Positions 37,935 to 47,477 are shown, counted from the first letter of the stretch. The stretch: DNA of 64,000 nt from GCA-2718815 sp963578105 (GCA_963578105.1 CAUZBP010000015.1:1-64000), one strand, 5' to 3'. The notes: a model not told the origin generated them from the letters alone. Numbers and translations are program-made.

Positions 37935-39125
37935 CTAACTCTTTATTTCGCTCGCTTCCTCAGCTGTCTGGGGATTGCCAATAGCGTCGCCTCCGAGCCA
38001 GCGATAAGGTCTTGGATGGAGCGACAACGAACGATCCTTCAGAGGCAGCTTGACCGGCCGGTTTCCCAGTTGGGCGGAGTGTTTGCAGGCGATCGCCACC
38101 TCCAACGCCTGTCGCAGATCATGGCCGGAGACCCAGAGTTTGCTCCCGGTCTCGACGGCGTCCAGCAGAGACAGAATCGAGGTCACCAGGTAGTGACTGT
38201 TTCCCAGTGCGGCCCCTTTGACCACTCCGGGTTCGGGGTGTGGTGGATAGTGTGGGTCAATCTCTTTGCGATTGCCATTGGCATCGGTCCCTTGAAAGAT
38301 CTTCGGTGGACCCCAGTTCCACGAAAGCATTGCATCATCAGTCCAGAGATCGACGCCACTTCGGTTTTTTTTGTCGCCATCAGTCTGCGTCAGGCCGTAG
38401 ACCTGGCACTCCAGTCCCGAGGTCATCCGAAAACGGCCGTTAATGTTCAGTCCTTCGTCCGTCTCTCCCTGCAACGCTTCTTCCGACGAGGCCCAGGCAA
38501 TCACCTCTTCTACCTCTGCGTCCGCAAACAGGCGCAGAACCGAAATGTGCTGGCAGCCGCCACCGGAAATCTCGCCTCCGAATCCGTGGATAGCAGCCCC
38601 CGTTCGTGTGCCGAATTCTCCCGCGTCCAGACGCCGGGCGGCATGCTGCACTTGCCACATGGCCCGCTGCAGGTTGCCCCCGGCGAAAACCACATTGTTC
38701 TTGATACAGGCGTCGACCATGGCGTCGGCATCGGAAAGGCGTGCGGCGATCGGTTTGTCCGTCGAGACACCTTTCACTCCGGCCTCGGCACTGGCGATGA
38801 CGGCCTGCTTCATGAACTTCGTTGGTGTGATCACGGCAACGATGTCAGGCACCACTTCCCGCAGCATGGCGTTGACATCTTTATAAAGGGCTGAAACCCC
38901 GAAGCGTTTTCCGACGACCGGTCGTCGGTCATCGTTCCACTCGGCAATCGCCACAAGTTCCGTGTCCGGTAACAGGCGGTAGACGTCCGCATAGTATTGG
39001 CCCATTCGTCCGCAGCCGACGATGCCGACCGTTTTCTTTTTACGTTTTCCGGCCTGAAGCTCTTTGGCTCTGGTAGCTATCGCTGTCGCTGCTGCGGCGT
39101 TGATGAGAAAGGTTCTTCTGTTCAT
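37935..39125 (-). CDS. Gfo/Idh/MocA-family oxidoreductase with Tat signal
   Basis: The 396-residue protein begins M-N-R-R-T-F-L-I-N-A-A-A-A-T-A-I-A, a twin-arginine leader. The Rossmann motif G-I-V-G-C-G-R-M-G follows at about residue 34 and T-D-K-P-I-A near 122. The family reduces or oxidises sugars and inositols with NAD(P); export of such enzymes is common in planctomycetes. GGAACC precedes the ATG at 39125, chosen over a longer frame. An HpaI-type aldolase gene lies upstream on the same strand about 230 bases away. Confidence 0.85.
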   Translation of the reverse strand: MNRRTFLINAAAATAIATRAKELQAGKRKKKTVGIVGCGRMGQYYADVYRLLPDTELVAIAEWNDDRRPVVGKRFGVSALYKDVNAMLREVVPDIVAVITPTKFMKQAVIASAEAGVKGVSTDKPIAARLSDADAMVDACIKNNVVFAGGNLQRAMWQVQHAARRLDAGEFGTRTGAAIHGFGGEISGGGCQHISVLRLFADAEVEEVIAWASSEEALQGETDEGLNINGRFRMTSGLECQVYGLTQTDGDKKNRSGVDLWTDDAMLSWNWGPPKIFQGTDANGNRKEIDPHYPPHPEPGVVKGAALGNSHYLVTSILSLLDAVETGSKLWVSGHDLRQALEVAIACKHSAQLGNRPVKLPLKDRSLSLHPRPYRWLGGDAIGNPQTAEEASEIKS

Positions 39126-39155
39126 GACAGGTTCCAATTCGGGTGCGGGATCCTC

Positions 39156-39300
39156 TGACGAGGTGACCTGTTAAGGCAGTCCAATCTAACAGCAATTTAC
39201 CAGATGTTAAATGTTTTCCCAGCAGGTAGAAGGTGAAGCTTGGCCCTTGAACTTCCTGGGAGTTGTCTGGTGGCAGTGAAAACTCCTGGTCACCTCGTCA
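39156..39300. repeat. 13-base perfect inverted repeat flanking about 120 bases
   Basis: TGACGAGGTGACC at 39156-39168 and its exact reverse complement GGTCACCTCGTCA at 39288-39300 enclose 119 bases without a gene. It could mark a miniature inverted-repeat element or a paired operator between two minus-strand genes. No flanking target-site duplication was obvious. Confidence 0.6.
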
Positions 39301-39359
39301 ATTCTTGATTTTGTAACATAAGGTGACGACAGGGTTGGTCCGGGGGAGTTGTTTTAAGG

Positions 39360-40133
39360 TCAATGGATGGCCCGTTTAAATTCTGCAAGCACACTCAATG
39401 CCCCTTCTCGCAAGAATCCCAGGTCCCCACCCTCGAGAATCAATTGTGCCCCGTCCTCAATTTGGGCCGCAATATCCGCTGTACACCAACCGTGTCCGAT
39501 AGGAATCCCTGCTTTCCTGGCGGTGCCCAGGATAGTCCGAATGGCGCCCTGGACCTCTTCGCGGTCGGTTTCGAGGAAGCATCCGGCGGTGGCAGACATG
39601 TCATTGGGTCCGACAATAAGTCCGTCAATCCCCGGAATCTTCACGATCTCGTCAATTTCCTCTGTCGTGTGAACACTTTCAACCTGAACGACGCAAAAGA
39701 TGGACCGGTTCGCCAGGCTTACATAGTCGTCCGTATCACGGTTGTAGTTGGCCGCGTAGGTAGGACCGAATCCCCGCACGCCTTCGGGCGGATAGCGGCA
39801 GGCGGCAACGGCCCGCCGGACGTCATCGACCGTGTTAGTTTGCGGCGTGACGATGCCTTCAAAGCCGATGTCCAGGGCCTGTTTGATCGTCGCTTCGTCA
39901 TTTTCCGGTACGCGAATGAAAGGTACCGTGTCGGTTCCTTTAAAACCGATCAGCATCTGGTGTAGTGTTACCGGGTCAAATGGTGCGTGTTCGTTGTCGA
40001 TAAGTACCCAGTCAAAGCCGCATCCCGCAATGGCGTCGCTGACAACAACGGAGGGTATGGACAACCAGGTCCCGATCGCCGGTTCACCGGCTCGCAACCT
40101 TTCCTTCAGTCGAAGTGCACGTTGATTGTACAT
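39360..40133 (-). CDS. HpcH/HpaI-family aldolase
   Basis: The 257-residue protein has the class II pyruvate-aldolase pattern: G-T-W-L-S-I-P-S, W-V-L-I-D-N-E-H-A-P-F-D (catalytic His and acidic residues), R-V-P-E-N-D-E-A-T-I-K-Q-A-L-D, G-F-G-P-T-Y-A and Q-V-E-S, I-D-G-L-I-V-G-P-N-D-M. Family members cleave 2-keto-3-deoxy sugar acids or 4-hydroxy-2-oxo acids to pyruvate plus an aldehyde; the exact substrate is unknown. CAGGAAA precedes the ATG. Neighbours are an oxidoreductase and an Nramp-like transporter. Confidence 0.9.
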   Translation of the reverse strand: MYNQRALRLKERLRAGEPAIGTWLSIPSVVVSDAIAGCGFDWVLIDNEHAPFDPVTLHQMLIGFKGTDTVPFIRVPENDEATIKQALDIGFEGIVTPQTNTVDDVRRAVAACRYPPEGVRGFGPTYAANYNRDTDDYVSLANRSIFCVVQVESVHTTEEIDEIVKIPGIDGLIVGPNDMSATAGCFLETDREEVQGAIRTILGTARKAGIPIGHGWCTADIAAQIEDGAQLILEGGDLGFLREGALSVLAEFKRAIH

Positions 40134-40420
40134 GGAATTTCCTGGAATCGTTTTGGTTCATCAGTAGTCGGACTTGTCGTTGATTCTCGCCGGCATGTGC
40201 GGACGAAACCTCTGGGAACGCATCCTACAAAGACAATCGATGTTTGAACACCTAAACGGTGTCCCCAACCGTTCGTTTTTTATTCGCCACAACGGACAGG
40301 CACCGTGTCGGATTGAGTGGCCCGCTGTGGCACTGAGAAAACCGAACTGACAGGAATTTTGTGGAACCACGAAGCACATGGTTTGGGTCATAAGACTTCC
40401 GACAGGGAGCGTGCGACACG

Positions 40421-42001
40421 TCAACGCCTGGCGATGTCCTGTTCATGCTCCGGTTGTGTGTAGAGGAAGCGCCGGAATAAAACCGACAACAGCATGGCGA
40501 ACCCGGCGAGTACGGCCAGGAGGATAAAACAGTGCCATCTTTGGTCGGTGTACCACCACTCATCCCACAGGGATTTGGCCCCGAGTATCGTGAAGAGGAC
40601 TCCAGCGATCAGGTTGAGCCCGACCAGAAGCCAATTCATACGCAGTTTTGGAGGCAGGAACTTCCAGTCCATCCAGGGATTTGCCAGACAATAGAAACCA
40701 CACGTCAGCACGCCCGTGTAAATTCCGGCCGGACTGATCCAATCCACCAGAGAAAACTCAGAATCGACGAACGTTTTAATCCACCAGCTGACCCAAAGGA
40801 GGATTAACGCTCCAAAAAGGCACCACGCGATGAATGCGAAACGCAGTTTTTTCTCGGCAAAGCGATTGTGAAAACGATCTGTTGAATGGAGAAATTCTTT
40901 GATTACTCGGAAGTCCAATTCGGGGCCGCCGTAGAGAATCGGTAGAAAAGCGGCAAAAACGGCGATCTTGTAGAGTGGTACCAGCCATGGAGACAGGACC
41001 CTCATGAAGTTTGCCTGATGGTTTAAAAGTTCCTCATCTGCAGGGACAACGTGATCAGGGGCCAGCACGATCGTTCCGAGAATCGAGAAACAAGCTGATA
41101 GAATCGCGATGAGGGGAAAACTGGTCACCGTATCGATTGCCGCGGCGCGAACCCAGAGCCGCGCAGGATGGTCTTTCTGCGCGGCGATCTGCTCCAGCAA
41201 TTCGTCGGAAGCCACTCCCATGTGGGCCAGTCCCCACTTTTTGTCACGCAAAAAGGATAAATACGAAAGGTAAGCGAAACTTCCCCCTCCTATCGCACTG
41301 ATGTAAACCATTATTTCCAGAGTCGGCGTCCGGCCTTCAAATTCCTTGAGTTCGCGTACCCAGTCGGGGTAGGTCGGGACGGTCGGGACGAAGGTTCCTG
41401 GAAGGATTTCCAGGATGTTCGGTCGCAACATAAAAACGGCAACGACGATGCACACCAGCATGATTAGCACCAGTCCGGTTTGGAGCGATTCTAATCGCCG
41501 ATAGTTACCGCTCAGCATGACGATCATGGCCAGGACGAGGGCGATCGTTGCCCAGCAATAGGTGTCGTTTCCGGCAAATAGCGGTTGCTTCCCAAACATC
41601 CAGGTGCATGCCGTCCCCAGTACACCGGCGAGAAACGAGTTCCAGATGGGAAAGCACACAAGGCCGATGGTGAACATGAACAAGGGAAACCAGCCGTGGG
41701 GTCCGGGGAGATGTTTCCAACGCTCAAACGGATGTGCGCCGCTGAGCGTCATGTGCCGCATGCTGGAATAACAAAACACCCACTTCACGAGCGACGCCAG
41801 CAGAAAAATCCACAGGATGTTGTATCCAAAAATGGCCCCACCACGGGTCGAAAAAATGACTTCACCGCTGCCTATCGTGCAGGAAGCGACCACGGCACCC
41901 GGGCCGATGAATCTGAACCATTGAAGTGGATTGTTTGCCAACAATGATTCGGGTGGTGTGATCAGCTCCCGTTCCGAGTTTGTTGGCTTGGATGGCATCA
42001 T
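40421..42001 (-). CDS. Nramp-related membrane transporter
   Basis: The roughly 526-residue protein has about 11-12 hydrophobic segments, beginning with F-I-G-P-G-A-V-V-A-S-C-T-I-G-S-G-E. Metal-transporting Nramp proteins have D-P-G-N in the first segment; here it is T-I-G-S-G-E, so divalent-metal transport by the usual site is doubtful. The ATG at 42001 (or 41998) is favoured by AGGAAG upstream; the longer open frame has no support. It lies near the aldolase and oxidoreductase genes. Confidence 0.75.
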   Translation of the reverse strand: MMPSKPTNSERELITPPESLLANNPLQWFRFIGPGAVVASCTIGSGEVIFSTRGGAIFGYNILWIFLLASLVKWVFCYSSMRHMTLSGAHPFERWKHLPGPHGWFPLFMFTIGLVCFPIWNSFLAGVLGTACTWMFGKQPLFAGNDTYCWATIALVLAMIVMLSGNYRRLESLQTGLVLIMLVCIVVAVFMLRPNILEILPGTFVPTVPTYPDWVRELKEFEGRTPTLEIMVYISAIGGGSFAYLSYLSFLRDKKWGLAHMGVASDELLEQIAAQKDHPARLWVRAAAIDTVTSFPLIAILSACFSILGTIVLAPDHVVPADEELLNHQANFMRVLSPWLVPLYKIAVFAAFLPILYGGPELDFRVIKEFLHSTDRFHNRFAEKKLRFAFIAWCLFGALILLWVSWWIKTFVDSEFSLVDWISPAGIYTGVLTCGFYCLANPWMDWKFLPPKLRMNWLLVGLNLIAGVLFTILGAKSLWDEWWYTDQRWHCFILLAVLAGFAMLLSVLFRRFLYTQPEHEQDIARR

Positions 42002-42355
42002 CTCACCATCACTTCCTGATGAAAGACAACTCAACGTACCATTGTAGGAAATCCAATCGGCTGAGAACATCTATGTAGGAAAGTCCGGGGCGCAGGTCTT
42101 GACGTTTTAGCTTGTGTGGCTAGATTGCCGCATGTCGTCTGATTCACGCCGGAGAACTGAAATTTCGGTAGTTGTACAAACCTGGAACGCGGACTAGTCA
42201 CTTATTCGACAAATCTGTACACTTCACGCGAGTTGAGGATTGGGTGTACCGAAGCACACCAGACGTGACGCGGTCGTCTTCTGGAACTCGGTTAGATTCA
42301 GATTCTTTTTCTGAACAAAGACAGCGACGCAAACAAACAACCCGGCATCTTTGAT
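42002..42355. other. Intergenic region between divergent genes
   Basis: About 350 bases, between the transporter (minus) and the glycosyltransferase (plus). No gene-like frame or RNA was recognised. Confidence 0.4.
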
Positions 42356-43330
42356 TTGAAAAATCCTTCTCCAGCGAACGAATCCGTTGTACGAACAGGC
42401 GAAACCGCGCGTTCTGCGGGAAAAGTGGTCGTGTTGATCCCCTGTCTTAACGAGGAAATCACTATCGCCAAGGTAATCGGGGATTTCAAACAGGTTCTTC
42501 CAGATGCAGAGATTATTGTTTTTGACAACAACAGCACGGACCGGACCGCTGAAGTGGCTCGCCAGAGCGGTGCCCGGGTTGTCTCTGAATTAAGACCGGG
42601 CAAGGGGCGTGTGGTCCAGTCCATGTTCAGGAAAATTGAGGCCGATTATTACATCATGGTCGACGGAGACGATACCTACGCTGCGGACCGTGCTCTTGAA
42701 CTGTTGGATCCGCTGATACAAGGTCAGGCCGACATGACCGTGGCCACCAGGCTGGAGGAATATTCAGGCAAATCATTCAGACCGCTCCACGTTTTCGGAA
42801 ACAATCTTGTTCGCAGCCTCGTCAACTGGATTTTCTCCTGCAAGCTTAAGGACATCATGTCAGGATACCGGGGCATGACGGCGGAAATCGTCCGTTGCGT
42901 GCCCGTTCTTTCCTCCGGTTTTGAAGTGGAAACGGAATTGACGATCAGGACGTTGGACTACGGATTCACGATTGTGGAAATACCTGTTCCCTACCGGGAG
43001 CGTCCGGAGGGATCATTTTCCAAACTGCACACTTTCAGGGATGGTGCCCGGGTGATCAGGGAAATCGTCAGCATTGCCCGGGCCTACAAGCCACTGACGT
43101 TTTTCGGAGCACTCGGTTTGTTGTTCATTGCGTTTGGTCTTGTCAGCGGGATCTGGGTGGTGTGCGATTATCTGGAAGACCAGTATGTGCACAAGGTTCC
43201 TACGGCGATTCTCGCTACGGGGACGATTTTAATGGGCTTTGGACTGGTTGGATTAGGAATCCTGTTGAACACTCTCAGCCATCGATTCCGGGAGACTACG
43301 CGAGTGATTCACCGATCAATGCGTCGGTGA
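42356..43330 (+). CDS. Family 2 glycosyltransferase, GtrB/DPM1 type
   Basis: The 324-residue protein has a GT-A fold (V-V-V-L-I-P-C-L-N-E-E, F-D-N-N-S-T-D-R-T, and the metal-binding V-D-G-D-D-T-Y) and two C-terminal membrane segments (at about 242-262 and 278-300). It probably transfers a sugar to polyprenyl phosphate at the inner membrane. The start is TTG at 42356, since no ATG fits; this is the least sure part. The TGA stop is followed in the same frame by a HAD-phosphatase remnant. Confidence 0.85.
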   Translation: MKNPSPANESVVRTGETARSAGKVVVLIPCLNEEITIAKVIGDFKQVLPDAEIIVFDNNSTDRTAEVARQSGARVVSELRPGKGRVVQSMFRKIEADYYIMVDGDDTYAADRALELLDPLIQGQADMTVATRLEEYSGKSFRPLHVFGNNLVRSLVNWIFSCKLKDIMSGYRGMTAEIVRCVPVLSSGFEVETELTIRTLDYGFTIVEIPVPYRERPEGSFSKLHTFRDGARVIREIVSIARAYKPLTFFGALGLLFIAFGLVSGIWVVCDYLEDQYVHKVPTAILATGTILMGFGLVGLGILLNTLSHRFRETTRVIHRSMRR

Positions 43331-43759
43331 GGTTGCAACTGGCAACGCAGCAAAATTTCAATCTGTGTTCAGGTTGCATGGCCAGTTCGCGCACAAGCAG
43401 AGGTCAAATGTTCAATTGTCTCTTACGGCTACACGGCTGTAATAAAAGAATCACTTACGCGTGTCGGCTTAATCAATTTTTTTAATGAAGAGGCCATCTT
43501 TGGGAAGGACTCCGAAGCTCTCAAACGTTTCAGAGGAAAGAAACACATGGTTATTTCTGAGGAGATGCGTTCAGGGAGTATTAGCTATGAGGAGGCGATC
43601 TTTGTTGATGACAGTAAAAAGAATATTGATGAATGCGAGGAGGATGGAACCTGCCGAATCCTGCATGTGCATGAAAGACGCGGGCTGACCGAGAAGGATC
43701 TGGTTTTTCTGGAAAACGAATTGATAATGCAAAGCAACGAATCTCATCAAACTAACTGA
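43331..43759 (+). pseudogene. 5'-truncated HAD-superfamily phosphatase remnant
   Basis: The frame stays open from just after the TGA of the glycosyltransferase gene to 43759. From 43403 it reads K-C-S-I-V-S-Y-G-Y-T-A-V-I-K-E-S-L, then F-R-G-K-K-H-M-V-I-S-E-E-M and the HAD motif IV I-F-V-D-D-S-K-K-N-I-D-E-C. The N-terminal D-x-D nucleophile motif is missing and no ATG, GTG or TTG precedes 43547. It is a decayed gene; a remnant product from 43547 (70 residues) would lack a catalytic residue. Confidence 0.75.
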
Positions 43760-43825
43760 GTCATGGATCTAGACCTTTACTTCCCACTGCTGGCTGCAAC
43801 CAAGAATTTAAAACCGCTTTCATAG

Positions 43826-44818
43826 ATGTTGTTTGCGTCGGGAGCGTTGCCTCTGCTGTTGGGTATTGGGTGTTTGGTTGCTTATCTCCGCGCAAAATTG
43901 ACCCCAACCACACCCATCAATGAAATCAAGGAAGGCAGCGCGGAAGTCAAGGGAACGGTGAAGGCTATTGGCCCGCTTTTGAAAAGCCCGATAAGTCATC
44001 AGGACTGTGTCCTTTATGCTGTGATTTTTCACGGCGGCGGCGGGGAATTGACCAGGGGGATGAGAACCGAAGAACATGTCCGAGGAGAAAGAAGGATCAA
44101 GGGCATCAAAACGCTGTTTTGGGAGATTCAGTCCACGCCATACGTCCTCGACGATGGAACTGGAGTTGCTGAACTTGACGGCACTGAATTGGTCATGAAG
44201 CAACGCGACCGAGACGGAGAGCAGGTAATTTTTGGGCCTGACATTAACAAGCACGTGCACCGGGGCAGTGTGCCTCCAGATATATCCGAAGAATTGAGCG
44301 CAAAGCTTGGTGACGATGTGCGCAGGGCATACGACTGGACACCGTTGGGGGGTTCGAGAATTGAAGAATACCATCTCAAGCCGGGGGAGGAGGTGTACTT
44401 TCTCGGCAAAGTCGAAGACAACAGCAAGCCTGTAGAGCCGCATTGGCTGACGAAGGAGAGGAGCTTGACCGAGAGCAAACCTGACCCCAAAAAAGAGCAT
44501 TCGGACCAGATTCACATCCAACGTGGTGATGATGAATCCGGGCCATTCACACTGGAACAAGTGAACGCCTATCTTGACGACGGAACCTTATTACTCACCG
44601 ACAAAGCCAAGAATGAACATCTCACTGAATTCATTCCAATTCATCAAATCCCCGGCGTGAAAGTAAACACCGGTGCCAAGTGGCGACTGCGAGGGGGGGC
44701 TTTCTCAAATAAATCGGAAGAAGCCGGGCAAAAAAAACGCAAAATAATTGCGTTGATTTCTCTACTGATTGCCATGTTTTTCATTGTCCCCGCCATTCTT
44801 ATCCTCGTGCTCACGTAG
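43826..44818 (+). CDS. Membrane protein with GIDE-like and GYF-like domains
   Basis: The 330-residue protein begins with a membrane segment (L-L-L-G-I-G-C-L-V-A-Y-L), then a region like the GIDE domain (V-K-G-T-V-K-A-I-G-P-L and D-C-V-L-Y-A-V-I-F), a GYF-like motif near residue 235-282 (I-Q-R-G-D-D-E-S-G-P-F-T-L-E-Q-V), and a C-terminal membrane segment (I-A-L-I-S-L-L-I-A-M-F-F-I-V-P-A). Such planctomycete membrane proteins are of unknown function. It is directly followed in frame by the remnant at 44822. Confidence 0.7.
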   Translation: MLFASGALPLLLGIGCLVAYLRAKLTPTTPINEIKEGSAEVKGTVKAIGPLLKSPISHQDCVLYAVIFHGGGGELTRGMRTEEHVRGERRIKGIKTLFWEIQSTPYVLDDGTGVAELDGTELVMKQRDRDGEQVIFGPDINKHVHRGSVPPDISEELSAKLGDDVRRAYDWTPLGGSRIEEYHLKPGEEVYFLGKVEDNSKPVEPHWLTKERSLTESKPDPKKEHSDQIHIQRGDDESGPFTLEQVNAYLDDGTLLLTDKAKNEHLTEFIPIHQIPGVKVNTGAKWRLRGGAFSNKSEEAGQKKRKIIALISLLIAMFFIVPAILILVLT

Positions 44819-44821
44819 TGG

Positions 44822-45085
44822 GTCGAATTTACCACTACTCTGCGTCTCCAGCTATGGCCGGCCGCATCGGCTTATGAGATACCGGTGGATCGGTTCGAGC
44901 CGGCAATGCGAGCCACGGAAGCGGGCCACGCGCTGGTTGCGCAGACGGAAATCTCGGATCCGGCCACCGGCCTGAGGGCCGTGATCGAGTACCCGGTCAA
45001 GACCATGAACGTGAGCCGCGACGGCTTTCCGGACAATAGCGGAACGGATTCAACAGGACTACCTGTTATCAAAAAGTATTGCTGA
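44822..45085 (+). pseudogene. Fragment related to the 35 kb unknown family
   Basis: Directly after the previous stop, in the same frame, comes an open stretch that includes H-A-L-V-A-Q-T-E-I-S-D-P and I-E-Y-P-V-K-T-M-N. This matches S-L-V-A-T-T-R-L-S and L-T-Y-P-V-K-T-M-N of the gene at 35019-35798. Only about 85 codons remain and both ends are lost. It reads as a decayed copy. Confidence 0.7.
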
Positions 45086-45170
45086 TGTGGTTCCTGGGAA
45101 AGCTGATATGAAAAAGCTGATCAAGCTGAATTCATGATTCATGGTTCCCACACTAACTGGAGATTTTAAG

Positions 45171-45704
45171 ATGTATTCCCGAATTGTCTACTGAATCCTT
45201 ACCCTTCTGATCACTGGTTGTCTATTAACTTGCAACCCAAATCAGGCTTCGTCAACATCACCACAAGCCAGTCACGCAGCCGTTGAACGGACGCGACAGG
45301 TTGTCCATATGCTTGACGATGTGTACAAGACTGCGGTCGTTCTGATAACCGAGCACTACGTCAATTCAGACGAAGATCTACCTGCAGGAACAGCAGCAAA
45401 AGCACTTTTTGCTGCCATAGATAAAAAAGGCTGGCATTGGGTTCAACTGCTTGATGCCACGGGGGAACCTTACAACGAAGCCAATGTGCCGACGGAACCA
45501 TTTGATATTGCCGCCATAAAGGAACTCAAACAAGGTGCGGGCTTTGTTGATGAGGTGATAAAGGTTGACGGGACGCTCTACCTTAGAGCTGCCACGCCAA
45601 TTCCTGTTGTCATGGAAAAGTGTACCATGTGCCACGACAACTATAAGGACGTGAAGGCTGGGGAGCCTATCGGGATCCTAAGCTATAAAATACCGATTTG
45701 GTGA
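45171..45704 (+). pseudogene. DUF3365-like mono-haem lipoprotein gene with TGA at codon 8
   Basis: An ATG at 45171 with GGAG nine bases ahead begins M-Y-S-R-I-V-Y, hits TGA at 45192, then continues I-L-T-L-L-I-T-G-C-L-L-T-C-N. With the TGA read as Trp this would be a standard lipoprotein signal peptide. The rest is intact: D-D-V-Y-K-T-A-V, Y-L-R-A-A-T-P-I-P and a C-T-M-C-H haem site. Either the gene is newly inactivated, the base is a sequencing error, or translation starts at 45309 without export. A haem protein needs export, so the last is unlikely. Confidence 0.75.
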
Positions 45705-45862
45705 CGATTGTCGCCCGGTGCAAATTCCGGATTTGTACCGGAAAATATTTTGCAGACGTTGTCAAAGATGAAGGTGGATTGGCTGCGTGCGAGCACGGCA
45801 CATTATCCAGGCGACCAATGAAAAGGTCCCTCGACAAGTTGTGCCACCTGCAAGCGGTTCAC

Positions 45863-47023
45863 TTAGCTTTCGGTTTCAGAAAGATCGACCCAGCGACGTT
45901 CCCGGTGGCTGCGGAGGACGGCTTCGCAGATCAGGATCTCGCGATGACCGTCTGCAAAGGTGGGGAAGGGGGGCCGGTTCGTGAAGTCGCCCGCCGCAAT
46001 GTATCCATAGAAGGCACGAAACAGTTGCTTGAAGGTATCGGAGAAGCCCTCATTGTGACCTCCGGGATGGCTCGCAATACCTGAGGCCGACTCACTCATC
46101 AACGAGGGGTCGCGCATCAGTGTTTCATTCGGCCGGTCACGATGACCAATCCAAAGGGCATTCGGACTTTCACTGTTCCAGGCTAGAGCCTGATGCGATC
46201 CGGCGATCTCCAGTCGCAGACAATTCTTTCTTCCGGCCGTTGTTTGTGACACCCACAGGCAACCGTTGGCACCATTGTCAAAGCGCAGGACCACACAGCC
46301 GCAGTCGTCGGTCTGGATGGTGACTGGTTCCGTGTCCGACAAATCTGTTGGCTGTCCAGAAAATGTATCGGCACCGCCCCGTCGTTGCTGCCGCGTCAGA
46401 TGCACTGTGCGAAGATCGGCAAACACGGAGACAACAGATCTTCCCGTGATGAACTGCACCAGATCAAGCCAGTGCGTGCCGATGTCGGCCACGGTCCGCA
46501 GTTCACCCCCCTCCCCGGCCAGGACCCGCCAGTTGAAGTCGGTATCGAAGAGCAGCCAGTCCTGAACGTAGGATCCCGTCACGTGCAGTACGTCACCGAC
46601 GGAACCGGCACTGACCCGCGCCGCAGCTTCGTGGCACAGCGGATAAAATCGAATGTTATATGCTACGCCGGTTGCCAGACCGGTGTCGGCTGCGATTTTG
46701 ACCAGTTCGGCCGATTCGTGCGAGTTCATTGCCAGGGGCTTCTCGCAAAGCACATGCTTTCCTGCCCGCAGCACGGCCAAGACCTGTTCGAAGTGTAAAT
46801 GGTTGGGCGTAGCCAGGTGGACGGCATCCACGGCATCATCCGTGAGTATTTCGTCAAGTGACTTGTAGCCTCGCAGCAGTCCGAGTTGTTCGGCCGCGGA
46901 CCGAGACTTTTCCGGGGTCGAGCCGAGAATTCCGGCCACAGCGACGCCGGCACGATGCAGGCCTTCAACGTGCACCGGCCCGATAAATCCGGTGCCGACA
47001 ACAGCAGCCGTCGAACCTGCCAT
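45863..47023 (-). CDS. Gfo/Idh/MocA-family oxidoreductase
   Basis: The 386-residue protein opens with G-S-T-A-A-V-V-G-T-G-F-I-G-P-V-H-V (Rossmann) and has C-E-K-P-L-A-M-N, the usual NAD-binding Lys motif. The ATG at 47023 is chosen because AGAGGA lies at proper distance; a TTG at 47041 would give six more residues. The lack of a Tat leader differs from the copy at 37935. It probably acts on a sugar. It lies upstream-divergent from the DUF1501 gene. Confidence 0.85.
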   Translation of the reverse strand: MAGSTAAVVGTGFIGPVHVEGLHRAGVAVAGILGSTPEKSRSAAEQLGLLRGYKSLDEILTDDAVDAVHLATPNHLHFEQVLAVLRAGKHVLCEKPLAMNSHESAELVKIAADTGLATGVAYNIRFYPLCHEAAARVSAGSVGDVLHVTGSYVQDWLLFDTDFNWRVLAGEGGELRTVADIGTHWLDLVQFITGRSVVSVFADLRTVHLTRQQRRGGADTFSGQPTDLSDTEPVTIQTDDCGCVVLRFDNGANGCLWVSQTTAGRKNCLRLEIAGSHQALAWNSESPNALWIGHRDRPNETLMRDPSLMSESASGIASHPGGHNEGFSDTFKQLFRAFYGYIAAGDFTNRPPFPTFADGHREILICEAVLRSHRERRWVDLSETES

Positions 47024-47477
47024 GAATGTCCTCTTGTTCAAAATTCCCTATTGCAGGGCCCGGGCATAATAAGCCGCCTTTTCTTGAGACGGCCGACAAG
47101 TAGACATCATAACAAATGGTGCCGCGCTGCGTTCGGGGTTCCTAACCGGACCCGGCCCCGGTCTCCAGCAGCAATTAGCCCAGATGCGATCGAGACCCGA
47201 ACAGGGGCCGGTCCATCTGGACAGGAACGTACCCGGTCAAGGTCTCCGGACATTTCACGTTGGATCGCGGTTGGCCCTCGTTCCGTTCGTTTTTCCGGGA
47301 ACCAAATGATAGTTTTGGAAAAAATGATTCTGCCCGTATTTCTTGGGTGCCTGAATGTATGTTCCCTAACCTGGAAAGATCAAAACGGGTCGAGTGTCGC
47401 CTCACCGGAAGGTGGCGGTTCACCGGCTTGCATCGACGTGCCATGTAATTCAGTCTGATAAGATCTCCGGATTACGT
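47024..47477. other. Intergenic region upstream of the DUF1501 gene
   Basis: About 450 bases without a convincing gene; frames on both strands (for example 47175-47444 minus) carry no family signature I recognise. Confidence 0.4.

Noticed and set aside
38016..38894. A 292-codon frame antisense to the oxidoreductase
   Set aside because: The minus-strand gene has a full Gfo/Idh pattern and Tat leader; the other frame has no motif.
47175..47444. A 89-codon minus frame upstream of the DUF1501 gene
   Set aside because: No family motif and no start site; the region more likely carries the promoter.
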